From: Coriobacteriia bacterium
GTDB taxonomy: Bacteria; Actinomycetota; Coriobacteriia; Coriobacteriales; QAMH01
Direction of reading: 5' to 3'
Assembly (NCBI GenBank): GCA_003149935.1
Contig: QAMH01000004.1
Location: 186,001 to 250,000, forward strand
DNA length: 64,000 bases
The position numbers and the translations under genes are program-made. Below the pieces are notes generated by a model. It had not been told where the DNA came from. It searched no databases and saw only the letters and a list, made by a program, of their open reading frames with translations. This document shows positions 1 to 10,615 of the stretch, piece after piece (positions within the stretch are counted from its first letter, which is position 1; every line of letters starts with the position of its first letter).

Positions 1-3000
1 GTCAACGCCGTGTCTGGTACGCCCCATGCCGTGACGGCCACCGCCAACGCCGGCTACAAGTTCATCGGCTGGTATAAGGACGGCGTGCTCGTCACCTCCG
101 GCGCGACGCTGACCGTCACCAAGCCTGCCGGCAGTGACATCTTCACCACCGGCACCTACGAGGCCCGCTTCACCCCGCTGGGCCAGATCGACTACACCAT
201 CGAGTACTGGCTCGAGCAGCTCGACGGCACCTACGCCGAGGACCTTGCCCTCGCTCCGCGCGGCAACGGCTCCGGCGAGGAGGGTTCGACCGTCGTCGTC
301 ACCAACGCCATGAAGAAGAGCATCAAGGGCTTCACCTATACTCCTGGTGTCACCGGCTCCATCGAGACCATCGATCCGCTGACCGGTGGCCAGAAGCTCA
401 AGCTCTACTACGTGCGCAACGCCTACAACGTGAACGTTTCCTCGGCAGCTCCGGGTGCTGACGCCCCCGAGACCCTGCCGGTCCCGAACTATCCCACCAC
501 GGGCATCACCGCCGCGACGACCGAGCAGAAGTACGGCACGCCGCTCGTCATGCCCACCATGCCCGCGACCGATGGCTGGACCTTCAGCTGGTCCGTGAGC
601 TACACCGAGACGGGCGCCACCGCGCCGGTCACCATGACGCTGGCCAACGCCGTCAACTTCACGATGCCCGACGGTCCCGTCACCATCGTGGGTGTCTGGT
701 CGCGCAACGGCCACAACGTCGCCTTCCGCTCCGACTCCACGCCGGGCATGGGCGGTACCGTCACCGTCAAGGCTCCGGCCACGATGCCCTTCACCGTCGC
801 CCATGGCAAGACGCTTACCGACGCGAGCTCGACGGGCAACTCCAGCAACATCACCGTCACCCCCGACTACGACTTCGTCTTCGCGGGCTGGAGCTACGTG
901 GGCGCTGACGGCGTGACCTACACGACGCAGAACCCCGACAGCGTCATCATCAACTGCGACACCACCTTCACCGCGATCTGGGCCCAGACCTTCTTCGTGA
1001 GCTATGGTCCCGGCAGCGGCCCCAACAACCATGGTGGCGCCGGCTTCACGAGCACCATCGTGGTCGATGACGAGGTGTCCGGTAACCCCAACGTCAACAC
1101 CTTCCCGCTCATGATCGGCGGCAACGACCGCACGCAGGACGCTCCCGCGGCTGCCGGCTACCGTTTCGTGGGCTGGACCTGGAACATCAACGGCACTAAG
1201 TACTACTGGATTGCCCCGAGTGGCGCCGGTTACGACACCACTGGTCTCGGCACCGCCGGCACCATGGACTTCGAGGTTCGCAGCAACGTCGAGTTCATCG
1301 CCATCTGGGAGGCCATGGAGCAGGACCTGATCTTCTCCATCGACAGCCTCGAGGGCACCGGCACCTGGACGCCCACGGGCACCGCTGCCGGCACCACCGG
1401 TAACTACATCGTGATGCCCAAGCCGCGCACCGACCAGACCGTGACGCTGCTCACGAGCGCCGACATCACGCTTCCCAACTACTCGCTCGAGGGTTGGAAG
1501 ATCTGGACCGACACCAACAACGACGGCGTCATCAGCGCCGGCGAGCTTTCCGCGACCGCCTACACCGGTACCTTCAAGATGCCGGCCCATGGCGTCATCT
1601 TCGTGCCCGTCTGGAGCTTCGATGGCCTCAAGATCAACTACGCCATCGCCAATCCGGATGGCTCCACCTACGTGCGTGGCACGCTCTCCAACTTCGTCGA
1701 TCCCATCAACAACGCGTCCATGACCGTTGCCCCGGGCACCGTCGCCACGGCCAAGCCGGGTTACAAGTTCGTGGGCTGGTACCTCGACGCCGACTGCACC
1801 ATCCCGCTGGGCGTCGATGAGGTCCGCGACTGGGTCAGCAACATCACGGAGGGCACCAGCGTCATCTCCTCCACCCTCAAGCCGCATCGTCCCGATTCCG
1901 GCTGGGCGCCCGTGACCTTCTACGCGAAGTTCGCTCCCGCCGCCACCGAGTACACCATTACTTACATGGGTCAGAACATCGACGGCAAGGGTTACAGCAA
2001 GCTCGACTCCATCAAGTTCTCGGATATCGAGTCCGAGGGTACGGCTGACGTCATGGATTCGAGCAACCCGGCTGCCTCGCACCTGCTCGACACCACGAGC
2101 GGCCGTTACTTTGGCTACAAGTTCGTCACCGGCATCACCGGTGAGCTGCTGCGCGCCTTCGTCAAGGCCAACGGCACCACCGAGCTGATCGTCTACTACG
2201 ACCGCATCCCGTACGACATCACCTACGATCTGGGCACCAACGGCTCCGCCACCGGTACCTGGACTGGCAACGCCGGCCCCTCGCAGGCCTTCGGCACCGT
2301 CACCGTCAACGTTCCGGGCGCCACGCTCGCAGGCATGAGCCTGTCTGGTTGGACCGTCACCTGGAACGACCCGACCGACGGCAGCGAGAAGACCGCCACC
2401 CTGGGCGCCGACGGTGCACACTTCACCATGCCCTTCGCGCCCGTCAAGGTCACCGCGAACTGGGCCAAGAACATGGAATTCTCCATCCTCGTCTACAAGC
2501 TCATCTACGACGAGAACGGCAAGCTTGTTGTGACCACCGAGACCATCCCCACGGGCTGGAACAACAAGTACACGACCATCGAGGGCAGCACCGTCACCAT
2601 CAAGCCGGGTGCCTCGACCCTCACCATCACGGGTGCCGGCACCCAGACCAGCAGCCTGCCTGGCACGCTGCCGATGCCGAGCTGCCCGGGCTGGGCCTAC
2701 GTTGCCGGCCAGTGCGATCCGTTCGGCGTGTACAGCACCGCGGGTCTTGGCGCTGACGGCGAGCCCGTTGTCCTCAAGATCTTCTACGCGCCCAAGACCG
2801 GCTACGTGGTCAACTACGTCGTCGAGGTTGACGGCAAGCAGACCGGCGTCGGCAAGCGCGACGGCGTGTACTGGTACACCAACGACCTGGCCATGGAAGG
2901 CTCGCCTGCCGGCATCACCGGGTACGAGCTCGAGGGCTACGGCTGGCAGTACAAGGACGCGGCCGGTAACCTCCATGACATCACCGCTGCCATGACCTAT

Positions 3001-5223
3001 GGCAACATCGTCAAGGGCATCCATGGCGTCGAGCGCGACTCCATCATGAGCATCACGCTGTACGCCAAGCTCAAGGCCCGCAACTACACCGTGATCTGGG
3101 GCGACGACACCAATGGCGCCGACGCCAGCTACGTCGAGATCACGAAGAAGAACAACTTCGGCTGGACGAGCAACGTGCCGCTGGACGATCCCGCGACGCT
3201 CGCCAAGTACAACAAGCCGGGTTACAAGTGGATGGGCTGGGAGGTCCGTCCCGCCGGCGGCGCCACGCCCACCAAGTACGCTCCGGGCGCGACCGTCGAT
3301 CTCAAGACGCTGGCCGCCCTCCTGGGCATCAGCGACCGTGACGATGCCTCCTCGGCCAACGCCATCGTGCTCTACGCCGTGTGGGTCAAGTGGGCTCCCG
3401 TCACCATCGAGTTCTACACCAACGACGGCGGCGTCGAGAACAAGCTGCCCGACACCGTCCACTTCTCCGAGGCCGACCAGGTCGTCTACGAGGGTGCCCG
3501 CTACACCGTGAGCGAGGCCATCGTCAAGGCGCACCGCCCGATGGGCTACACCATCCCGGGCACCATGCCGAGCCTCATCGCCAAGGCCGAGGGCAACATC
3601 CTCAAGGTCGTGTACCAGGCCATCAGCGACTTCAAGCTCAACCTCGCCACCAATTACGGTGAGGAGGGCACGCTGGCCCAGATCATCACGGGCCTGACCT
3701 GGAACGAGCAGCCGGATGCCAAGGCCACGGCCGAGCCGACCCGCGTTGGCTACAGGCTGCTGGACAAACCGGCCCGCTGGAACACCAAGGCTGACGGCTC
3801 CGGCCACAGCTTCGACGCTGACGCCACCTACGCTCAGATCGCCGCGTGGATCTTTGGCGAGGGCATCGACGACATGACCGTGCTGGAGCAGGGCCTCACG
3901 CTCTACGCCCAGTGGGTGCTCGCCAACGACTTCGAGGTCATCTACGACCTGAACAACGACCCCGAGAAGAACGGCAACGTTCTGACCGTGGTGCCCGACA
4001 ACCGCACTCCGATTGACGTCGAGAACCTCAACATGCACGGCGTCGGCTGGACCGAGGGCGGCTTTGACAAGAGCAACGACGACGAGCTCGACGCTGCTCC
4101 CAATGGCTACGAGTTTGCCGGCTGGAACACCAAGGCCGACGGCACGGGCCTGCAGATTGACAACACCATGACCTACAAGCAGATCTCCGACTACCTCGAC
4201 CCGAAGCACGAGCAGAAGACCATCACGCTCTATGCTCAGTGGAAGGAACTCGAGATCGAGATCACCTACACCGTCTCCAACGAGGAGCATGGCAGCATCG
4301 ACCGCTTCGTCGACAAGGTGAGCGCCGTCACGCTGCAGCCCGTGGGCGAGGGCTCCTCGGCTGGCACGCAGCTGCACTCCGTGGCTACCGCCAAGCCTGG
4401 CTACCACTTCGTCGAGTGGGTCCTCGTGACGCCCGAGATGCAGGCGCAGATGATGGCGATGGCTAACAACACCTACGCCAACGTCCTCAAGATGCTGCGC
4501 GATGACAAGAGCGAGCTGTCCATCGACAAGCACGCCAACGACGGCCGCCTTTACGCCGCGACCTACATGGCCCGCTTCGAGCGCAACGCTGACGCGAGCG
4601 TCATCTACGACGCCAACGGTGGCTACGGTTCCATCGATCCGTTCTCGACCGCCCATGGTCTGACCTTCAACCTGGACGGTGGCAGCAACTTTGGCATGAA
4701 CCACCACACGCTCAAGGGCTGGAACACCAAGGCCGACGGCACGGGCACGCACTACGAGCTCGGCCAGACCGGTCTGGTAATGCCCGAGGAGGGCATGAAG
4801 CTCTACGCCGAGTGGGGCATCAACTCCTACGGCGTCAACGTCCTGCCTCCCAAGGATGGCGGCTCGGTTAACGTCAGCGGCACCGATGTGGTCTGGGGCG
4901 AGAAGATCCCGCAGTCCTTCATCGAGGGCCTGAACCCCTGGGCTGACTGGGGCCACAGCTTCTCCGGCTGGGAGTACACGATGACCAATGCCGACACGGG
5001 CGAGGTCACCACCGGCTTCCTCAACGACCTGAGCGAGCTCACCGTGCTTGGCCCGCTCGAGATCAGGCCGGTCTTCGAGGGCAGCTACGTGGTCGATGGT
5101 CCGCCGCGCACCGGTGACGAGTTCACGATGCTGACGCTCGAGGCAGTCTGCGGCATCGCGGCCCTCATGATGCTCCTGCTCGTGATCGCGCGCAGGCGCC
5201 GCGAGGAAGAGGATGAGAAGTAA
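1..5223 (+). CDS. InlB-repeat cell-surface protein, 5' end outside window
   Basis: The reading frame is open from base 1, so the N-terminus and any signal peptide lie upstream; about 1740 residues are visible. The protein is built from many copies of the InlB B-repeat (Listeria-Bacteroides repeat, Flg_new family). Each carries a G-Y-x-F-x-G-W core and ends in a Y-A-x-W strand, for example GYKFIGWY near residue 18, GYKFVGWY near 580 and GYEFAGWN near 1365. The C-terminus has a sortase-like PPRTGD motif (about nt 5101-5118), a hydrophobic segment and a basic/acidic tail RRRREEEDEK, which is the layout of a wall-anchored protein. Such repeats are usual in adhesins or surface-exposed proteins; the ligand cannot be told from sequence. 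The stop codon overlaps the next gene's start by one base, so the two are probably co-expressed. Confidence 0.85.
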   Translation, partial: VNAVSGTPHAVTATANAGYKFIGWYKDGVLVTSGATLTVTKPAGSDIFTTGTYEARFTPLGQIDYTIEYWLEQLDGTYAEDLALAPRGNGSGEEGSTVVVTNAMKKSIKGFTYTPGVTGSIETIDPLTGGQKLKLYYVRNAYNVNVSSAAPGADAPETLPVPNYPTTGITAATTEQKYGTPLVMPTMPATDGWTFSWSVSYTETGATAPVTMTLANAVNFTMPDGPVTIVGVWSRNGHNVAFRSDSTPGMGGTVTVKAPATMPFTVAHGKTLTDASSTGNSSNITVTPDYDFVFAGWSYVGADGVTYTTQNPDSVIINCDTTFTAIWAQTFFVSYGPGSGPNNHGGAGFTSTIVVDDEVSGNPNVNTFPLMIGGNDRTQDAPAAAGYRFVGWTWNINGTKYYWIAPSGAGYDTTGLGTAGTMDFEVRSNVEFIAIWEAMEQDLIFSIDSLEGTGTWTPTGTAAGTTGNYIVMPKPRTDQTVTLLTSADITLPNYSLEGWKIWTDTNNDGVISAGELSATAYTGTFKMPAHGVIFVPVWSFDGLKINYAIANPDGSTYVRGTLSNFVDPINNASMTVAPGTVATAKPGYKFVGWYLDADCTIPLGVDEVRDWVSNITEGTSVISSTLKPHRPDSGWAPVTFYAKFAPAATEYTITYMGQNIDGKGYSKLDSIKFSDIESEGTADVMDSSNPAASHLLDTTSGRYFGYKFVTGITGELLRAFVKANGTTELIVYYDRIPYDITYDLGTNGSATGTWTGNAGPSQAFGTVTVNVPGATLAGMSLSGWTVTWNDPTDGSEKTATLGADGAHFTMPFAPVKVTANWAKNMEFSILVYKLIYDENGKLVVTTETIPTGWNNKYTTIEGSTVTIKPGASTLTITGAGTQTSSLPGTLPMPSCPGWAYVAGQCDPFGVYSTAGLGADGEPVVLKIFYAPKTGYVVNYVVEVDGKQTGVGKRDGVYWYTNDLAMEGSPAGITGYELEGYGWQYKDAAGNLHDITAAMTYGNIVKGIHGVERDSIMSITLYAKLKARNYTVIWGDDTNGADASYVEITKKNNFGWTSNVPLDDPATLAKYNKPGYKWMGWEVRPAGGATPTKYAPGATVDLKTLAALLGISDRDDASSANAIVLYAVWVKWAPVTIEFYTNDGGVENKLPDTVHFSEADQVVYEGARYTVSEAIVKAHRPMGYTIPGTMPSLIAKAEGNILKVVYQAISDFKLNLATNYGEEGTLAQIITGLTWNEQPDAKATAEPTRVGYRLLDKPARWNTKADGSGHSFDADATYAQIAAWIFGEGIDDMTVLEQGLTLYAQWVLANDFEVIYDLNNDPEKNGNVLTVVPDNRTPIDVENLNMHGVGWTEGGFDKSNDDELDAAPNGYEFAGWNTKADGTGLQIDNTMTYKQISDYLDPKHEQKTITLYAQWKELEIEITYTVSNEEHGSIDRFVDKVSAVTLQPVGEGSSAGTQLHSVATAKPGYHFVEWVLVTPEMQAQMMAMANNTYANVLKMLRDDKSELSIDKHANDGRLYAATYMARFERNADASVIYDANGGYGSIDPFSTAHGLTFNLDGGSNFGMNHHTLKGWNTKADGTGTHYELGQTGLVMPEEGMKLYAEWGINSYGVNVLPPKDGGSVNVSGTDVVWGEKIPQSFIEGLNPWADWGHSFSGWEYTMTNADTGEVTTGFLNDLSELTVLGPLEIRPVFEGSYVVDGPPRTGDEFTMLTLEAVCGIAALMMLLLVIARRRREEEDEK

Positions 5224-7865
5224 TGACGCGTGCTCAGAACATACAGCGCAAACTGGGGCTGCTCGCTGCGGCCCTGGTGCTGTGTCTGGGCGTGCTCGCC
5301 CTGGGCGCTCCGGCGCTCGCGTCCGCATCCGATCTGGATGCGCAGAAGCAAGGCGATATTTTGGCGTCTGAGGCCCTGAACGACACCCAGATGGGTTCGG
5401 ATGAGGGTGTGGATGCCGTAAGCCCTGAGAAGGCGAATACGGCGCTCACGGACGAAAAGGCTCTCGAGGGTGCCGTAGGAGACGATTCCGAAGGCCTTGA
5501 GCAGGGCGAAGAGAACGTTTCAACGGACGTGAAAACGAACGAGGACGCTGAACCCGCCGAGAATGGCGACGAAGCCCTCGACACGGACGAGGTTTCCGAG
5601 GATGCCGAGAAGGGCGATTCCGCCGAGGCGGACGCGACCGACACGACTGACGAGAACCCTGTAGAAAATGATGAGAACACGAGCCTCGACGAGGACGGTC
5701 GCGAGCAAAATGGCGACTCCAAAAACGAGGATTCGAACAAGAACGAGGTGCCCGCTCCCGTCCAAAACGAGAGCGATGCTACCACTCCGGTGACTCCCGA
5801 CAACAATGGCGAGGAGGGTGAAATATACGAATCTAGCAGCGACTTTGCAAACACTGCTATCACCCTTTCGTCTCAAGATAGCAATGCACCTCCCGGCACG
5901 CTATACGATGTGTCGCGCCCACTGAAGAGCGGACAGTACTTCATCCGGTGGGACAAAAACGACAACTTCTGGTTGGGCGAAAATGAAAATCAAATAACCA
6001 GTTTTTACAATCCGGAAATGGAAGAGACCATCCTTTGGCAACTCACGTCCATTTCCGATGGTTCGTATGCGGGATTTTATCTTTTGCAGATTGGTCAATA
6101 TTATCTCGCGCGTACCAACACTTCCGAGCTGCGCCTCGTTCTTTCCCCGGTAGATGATGCCTATTGGAACATCGTCCCGTACGTGGAAACGATTGATGGC
6201 GTGGATCACACTTATTACTATGTCTTCGATCTCTACAAGATCGACGCTCTCTCGATTCTCGTGGACGACAAGGGCATGCCGACTTCGGTCGTGTGCAACT
6301 CGTCTCACGGCATGCCGTATGGAGATGGCGAGTATCCCGGAATCGAGTGGCGTTGGATCATCGATGCGGCGGTCGAGCGCGACTGGACTATCAATTACTT
6401 TGGCAATGGCACCGAAGATGGAAGCACCGACGCTACCCAAGTCACGATTGCGCACGGCGCCACGATAGCCGATTCGGGCTTCACGCGTTTTGGCTATAGC
6501 TTCGATGGCTGGAACACCAAGCCCGATGGTAGCGGCACGGCCTATAGGGCTGGCGAGCATATCTCCGGTCTTGGCGTCCTCGCTAGTAACTATGTCATGA
6601 AGCTTTACGCGCAGTGGAAGCAGATCTTCGTGGACATCATCTACACCGTCGAGAACGGCGGCAAGGTGCAGTCCGGAAGCAGTGATAAGACCTCCACGGT
6701 GACGCAGACCGTGAGTGCGGGCGATGGCCTCATCAAGGGCAGCTCCGACAAGACCCTTGCCGGCGTCACCGCCTATCCCAACGAGGGCTACCACTTCGTG
6801 ACCTGGAAGGCGAGCGGCACCTTGGGTGACATGCCCGACGCCATTCGCGACCGTGACAAGCTGACGGCTGAGGTCGTCATGGGCCTCTCGAAGTACACGG
6901 ACGAAAAGACCGGTTACTCGCTCTTCCACAACATCACTCTGACAGCGATTTTCGCCACTAATACTTATACGATCAATTACGACGCAAACGGCGGCTGGGG
7001 CGAGGCTGCTCCGATGACCGTTTCCTACGGTTGCAAGGACATCCTGACCAAGGCAGCCGCCCTCAAGCGCGATCATTACCTCTTTGCGGGCTGGAACACC
7101 AGAGCCGATGGCACGGGTATCGCGCTGGGCACTGACGAGACGCTTGCCGCTCTTATCAAGGCCGGTATCCTGGCTGACAAGGACGGTGCCTCCTCCACGC
7201 TCTATGCCATGTGGACTCTTGACACCGCTGCTGATCCCAACGAGCATCCAAATGATCCGAGCACGCCGAACGTGCCTGTCACGGATTCGCTTAGGCCCAC
7301 GCCGCCGGCTGATCCGAGCCTTAACGGCAGCGCCAATGGATACACGCCCTACGGCGGCCGTGGTAGCAATAGCGGCTACAGCGGTAACGGTGGCATTCCG
7401 ACTGCCGAGGCAGCCGAGATTGCCGAGGCGGCTGAGGGCATGTTCGAAGTGCCCGAGGTCGAGGAAATCCAGACCATTGGCGCTGAGGACAAGGGCGTTT
7501 TCGGTGGCATTGCGGACTTCCTGTCCACCGATACCGGTAGGGTCGTGGGCACCGTCGCCGCTGTTGGCGTAGGTGTCGCGGCAGTCGCCGGCGTTGTTGG
7601 CGTTGGCCTGTCCATTGCCGGTGCCAGTGCGGGTGCTGCTGCGGCGGGAGCTGCAGGCGCTGCCGCTGCGGGTGCCGCTGGGGCAGCAAGCGCTGCAGGT
7701 GCCGCCAGTGCTGCTGGAGCTGCGGGCGCAGCTGGAGCAGGTGCTGCAGGTGCCGGTGCAGGAGCAGGCGGTTTCTTCTTCCGTCTTCGCAAGAGGATTG
7801 CGCGATTCTTTGGCTTTGGCAAAGAAGACTCCGAGGATGACGACGAGGATTCCACGGAAGAGTAA
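5223..7865 (+). CDS. Secreted InlB-repeat protein with acidic linker and Ala/Gly-rich C-terminus
   Basis: 880 residues beginning at an ATG that overlaps the previous stop (TAATG). Residues 1-35 form a signal peptide (basic start, Leu/Ala-rich core, ALASA end). Residues 40-200 are a disordered acidic linker rich in E, D, N and S. Residues 225-385 form an unrecognised beta-rich domain. At least three InlB B-repeats follow (GYSFDGWN near 420, YLFAGWN near 620). There is no LPXTG-like motif. The end holds a hydrophobic segment, a low-complexity run of Ala and Gly of about 60 residues, then FFFRLRKRIARFFGFG and an acidic tail, so it is probably held in the membrane by the C-terminal helix. It probably works together with the upstream repeat protein. 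The Ala/Gly run could change length by slippage. Confidence 0.8.
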   Translation: MTRAQNIQRKLGLLAAALVLCLGVLALGAPALASASDLDAQKQGDILASEALNDTQMGSDEGVDAVSPEKANTALTDEKALEGAVGDDSEGLEQGEENVSTDVKTNEDAEPAENGDEALDTDEVSEDAEKGDSAEADATDTTDENPVENDENTSLDEDGREQNGDSKNEDSNKNEVPAPVQNESDATTPVTPDNNGEEGEIYESSSDFANTAITLSSQDSNAPPGTLYDVSRPLKSGQYFIRWDKNDNFWLGENENQITSFYNPEMEETILWQLTSISDGSYAGFYLLQIGQYYLARTNTSELRLVLSPVDDAYWNIVPYVETIDGVDHTYYYVFDLYKIDALSILVDDKGMPTSVVCNSSHGMPYGDGEYPGIEWRWIIDAAVERDWTINYFGNGTEDGSTDATQVTIAHGATIADSGFTRFGYSFDGWNTKPDGSGTAYRAGEHISGLGVLASNYVMKLYAQWKQIFVDIIYTVENGGKVQSGSSDKTSTVTQTVSAGDGLIKGSSDKTLAGVTAYPNEGYHFVTWKASGTLGDMPDAIRDRDKLTAEVVMGLSKYTDEKTGYSLFHNITLTAIFATNTYTINYDANGGWGEAAPMTVSYGCKDILTKAAALKRDHYLFAGWNTRADGTGIALGTDETLAALIKAGILADKDGASSTLYAMWTLDTAADPNEHPNDPSTPNVPVTDSLRPTPPADPSLNGSANGYTPYGGRGSNSGYSGNGGIPTAEAAEIAEAAEGMFEVPEVEEIQTIGAEDKGVFGGIADFLSTDTGRVVGTVAAVGVGVAAVAGVVGVGLSIAGASAGAAAAGAAGAAAAGAAGAASAAGAASAAGAAGAAGAGAAGAGAGAGGFFFRLRKRIARFFGFGKEDSEDDDEDSTEE

Positions 7866-8059
7866 AAGGTTCCTGTAACCTTTACGCGCATAGGTACGGC
7901 TAAGGAGAGAGACCCCTTGCGGGCCCCTCTTTATTTTATGGCCCCTGTTGGTTATGTGTGACAACATCATGAGTGAGTTGTTACATGTTACAACGGAGCC
8001 TGTTGGTAACGTGGTAGGTTGCTTTGAGGGCAACGCTACGTTTGTGAGGAAGTTTGGAG

Positions 8060-10615
8060 ATGGCACAGGCTGAAACCAAACATAGAGCGGTTCAGTCAAA
8101 CCGGTACCGTGCAAGACGGATCGGGTTCATTGCTGTTGCCATCGTATGTGCCGTACTCGGTATCTGGCTACTTGTCTTCAATTTCGGGCTTGCCTCGCGC
8201 ACCCAGCAGGTAGCCGTGCAGTACGTGAGCACCACGCAACCCGTCGCGGATATTCTGCTCGTCATGAGCTATGACGAGTCCGAGGCCAATACGCCGCGGG
8301 CACGTGATGGCGTGCTCGACGTGATGGAGCGTAGCTCGGTCAATGTCGATGTCGTCTACATGGACGCGTACAATGCGCCGCTCGGCAGTGATGCCTACAA
8401 CGCCTGGGTGAGCCAGCTTGGGCAAAAGGTTGCGCAACACGGGCGCTATGCGGCCGTGATCTGCGCCGATGACGAGGCGCTCTACTTCATGGAGAACAAC
8501 CACGACAGCATGTTCCCGAGCACGCCCGTCGTGTTCTTTGGCATCAATGACTTCAACCATGCGCTGTACGCGACCTCGAGCGGGTACATGACGGGCATGG
8601 TGGAGCAAAGCTATGTCGGTTCGATGATGCAGGCGACGAAGAAGCTCATGCCTGAGGCGACGAGCTTCACCGCCATCATCGACGAGACACCTGCCGGCAT
8701 TGGCAATCGCGCGCAGTTCGACAAGGCTCTTAAGTCTTTCGAGGGCATGACGGTGACGTACATCAATGCATCGCAGCTCACGCGCGAGGAGCTTGCTAGT
8801 AGTGTTGCTGGCACCAGTAAGGACACCATCGTGTTCCTGCTCGATGCGAACAATGATCGCTACGGGAATGTCTATTCGCTCGATAACAGTGTCGCATATA
8901 TTACAGGTGCCTGCTCATGCCCTGTCTTTCGTGCCACCATCGGTGGCGTCGGGGGAGGGGTCGCGGGGTCGGCCTTCCTCGATCCGGAGAATGACGGTCA
9001 GCGTGCCGCGCAGCTTGCGATTCATGTTCTCAACGGCACACGACCTGCGGAAATCGAGCTTGTGAAGGACGGCACGCTTGGCTATGTCTTCGATCAGCAG
9101 GTGCTGAGTGACTACGGCTTGTCGACGTCCAACCTGCCAGCAGGCAGCTCCGTCATCAACCGCAACTACTTCAGCTTTGATACGCTCATGCTTATTGTGC
9201 TACCAGCTGCCTTATTAGCGCTCGCAGCCTTCTTCTTCGTCGCATCGCTTCGCCTCGGGCGGCTTGCGACGGCTCGCAAGCCGCGCCCCGTATCTGTTCC
9301 CGTACGAGCCGTTACGGTGCCTGAGCCGCCGTATGAGCCTGAGAAACCGCAGATTACGCAGAGCGTGTATCGCGATGAGGTTACGGGTCACCATAATATG
9401 CAATGGCTTGCGGAATTTGCGCAGAGCTCCCAGGCAAACGACATTCGCGCGCTCGTCGAAGTCGAGATCGTTGCCTACGAGGACATCGTCGCGGCTTTCG
9501 GGCGTACCGTGAGCGAGGGGCTGCTGCGCTGCGTGACCGAACGCATGGAGGGTCTCGAGAAGGCGTTCCTCGTGCGCTCTGCGGGCGCCCAGTTCTTCCT
9601 TGGCTTCGAGACCGAAGTTCCCCATGGGTCGCATCAGATTGACTTTCTCGAGTACTTGTTGCGCCAACCCGTGACAATCGACGAGGACACCATCGAGTTC
9701 GATACGCGCATGGCTGTGACGAACCGTCAGCCTGGCATGACGATGGATGACATGATCGCCGGTTCGGACTATGCGATACGCCAGGCGCGCGAGTTTGGCG
9801 GCGGCCACAGCGTCGTTTTCTACGATGACAACATGCGGCATGCGATGGAGGACGCACGTGAGATCACGGCCCTGCTTCGCATCGCGATTCGTAACGAGGA
9901 CTTCGTCATCTGCTACCAACCCCAGATCGACCTGCGTCTCAATGACGTAGCCGGTTACGAGGCGCTCGTGCGCCTCAAGAACGACGAATACCCGCCTGCG
10001 CAGTTCATCCACGTGGCAGAGATGAACGGCATGATCGTCGACATCGACCGCATCGTCGCCAAGCGCGCGATCGAGCAGCTCGCCACCTGGAAGAAGCGCA
10101 ACAAGCGCCTGCGCCCGATTTCGATCAACTTTTCGACTGCTCATCTCACGCGTAACGACGATTTCGTGGACTTCCTGCTCAGCGAGCTCGCGGCTAACGA
10201 GATCCCAGCCGACTACATCAAGCTCGAGATTACCGAGGGCTTCTTTAGCGCCAACAGCGATCAGGTCGAACAGGTGCTGCGTCGTCTCATCGACAACGGC
10301 GTCACGATTGCGCTCGACAAGTTCGGCGCTGGGTATAGTTCCTTCTCCGATGTGATGTCGGTGCCGGTCGCGCTCGTGAAGATCGACAAGGCCTTTGTCG
10401 ACACCTTCCTCGTTGACGGTAACGACGACAACTTCGAGAATCTCGTGCGTCTGGCACACGGTCTTGGGAAGAAGGTCGTCGTTGTGGGCGTCGAGAAGAA
10501 ATGGCAGATCGAGATCTGTCGTGATCTCAACTGCGACATCGTCCAGGGTTACTACTTCTCGAAGCCGCTCTCGCCCGAGAACGCTGTTCAGTACCGCCCG
10601 AGTGCCAACGCATAG
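8060..10615 (+). CDS. Membrane EAL-domain protein with ABC-type substrate-binding sensor
   Basis: 851 residues from the ATG at 8060, with GAGGA about 9 bases upstream; a TTG at 8054 is the alternative start. Order: TM helix about 25-45; a periplasmic-binding-protein-like region about 55-370 resembling the ABC_sub_bind family; a second TM helix about 385-410; a degenerate GGDEF region about 455-600 (SAGAQFF where GGDEF would be); and an EAL domain about 610-845. The EAL signature YEALVRL (near 634), SINFS, EITE, KIDKAF and QGYYFSKP are present. The usual DDFGTGYSS is DKFGAGYSS, and AEGVE reads VVGVE, so two positions normally acidic are changed. I infer a membrane receptor whose EAL domain binds cyclic-di-GMP or acts as a scaffold, possibly without hydrolysing it. 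No partner gene is adjacent. Confidence 0.8.
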   Translation: MAQAETKHRAVQSNRYRARRIGFIAVAIVCAVLGIWLLVFNFGLASRTQQVAVQYVSTTQPVADILLVMSYDESEANTPRARDGVLDVMERSSVNVDVVYMDAYNAPLGSDAYNAWVSQLGQKVAQHGRYAAVICADDEALYFMENNHDSMFPSTPVVFFGINDFNHALYATSSGYMTGMVEQSYVGSMMQATKKLMPEATSFTAIIDETPAGIGNRAQFDKALKSFEGMTVTYINASQLTREELASSVAGTSKDTIVFLLDANNDRYGNVYSLDNSVAYITGACSCPVFRATIGGVGGGVAGSAFLDPENDGQRAAQLAIHVLNGTRPAEIELVKDGTLGYVFDQQVLSDYGLSTSNLPAGSSVINRNYFSFDTLMLIVLPAALLALAAFFFVASLRLGRLATARKPRPVSVPVRAVTVPEPPYEPEKPQITQSVYRDEVTGHHNMQWLAEFAQSSQANDIRALVEVEIVAYEDIVAAFGRTVSEGLLRCVTERMEGLEKAFLVRSAGAQFFLGFETEVPHGSHQIDFLEYLLRQPVTIDEDTIEFDTRMAVTNRQPGMTMDDMIAGSDYAIRQAREFGGGHSVVFYDDNMRHAMEDAREITALLRIAIRNEDFVICYQPQIDLRLNDVAGYEALVRLKNDEYPPAQFIHVAEMNGMIVDIDRIVAKRAIEQLATWKKRNKRLRPISINFSTAHLTRNDDFVDFLLSELAANEIPADYIKLEITEGFFSANSDQVEQVLRRLIDNGVTIALDKFGAGYSSFSDVMSVPVALVKIDKAFVDTFLVDGNDDNFENLVRLAHGLGKKVVVVGVEKKWQIEICRDLNCDIVQGYYFSKPLSPENAVQYRPSANA

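Noticed and set aside
5901..8114. 737-codon minus-strand frame opposite the second InlB-repeat gene
   Set aside because: Antisense of a well-supported gene with signal peptide and InlB repeats; no start signals, low-complexity translation.
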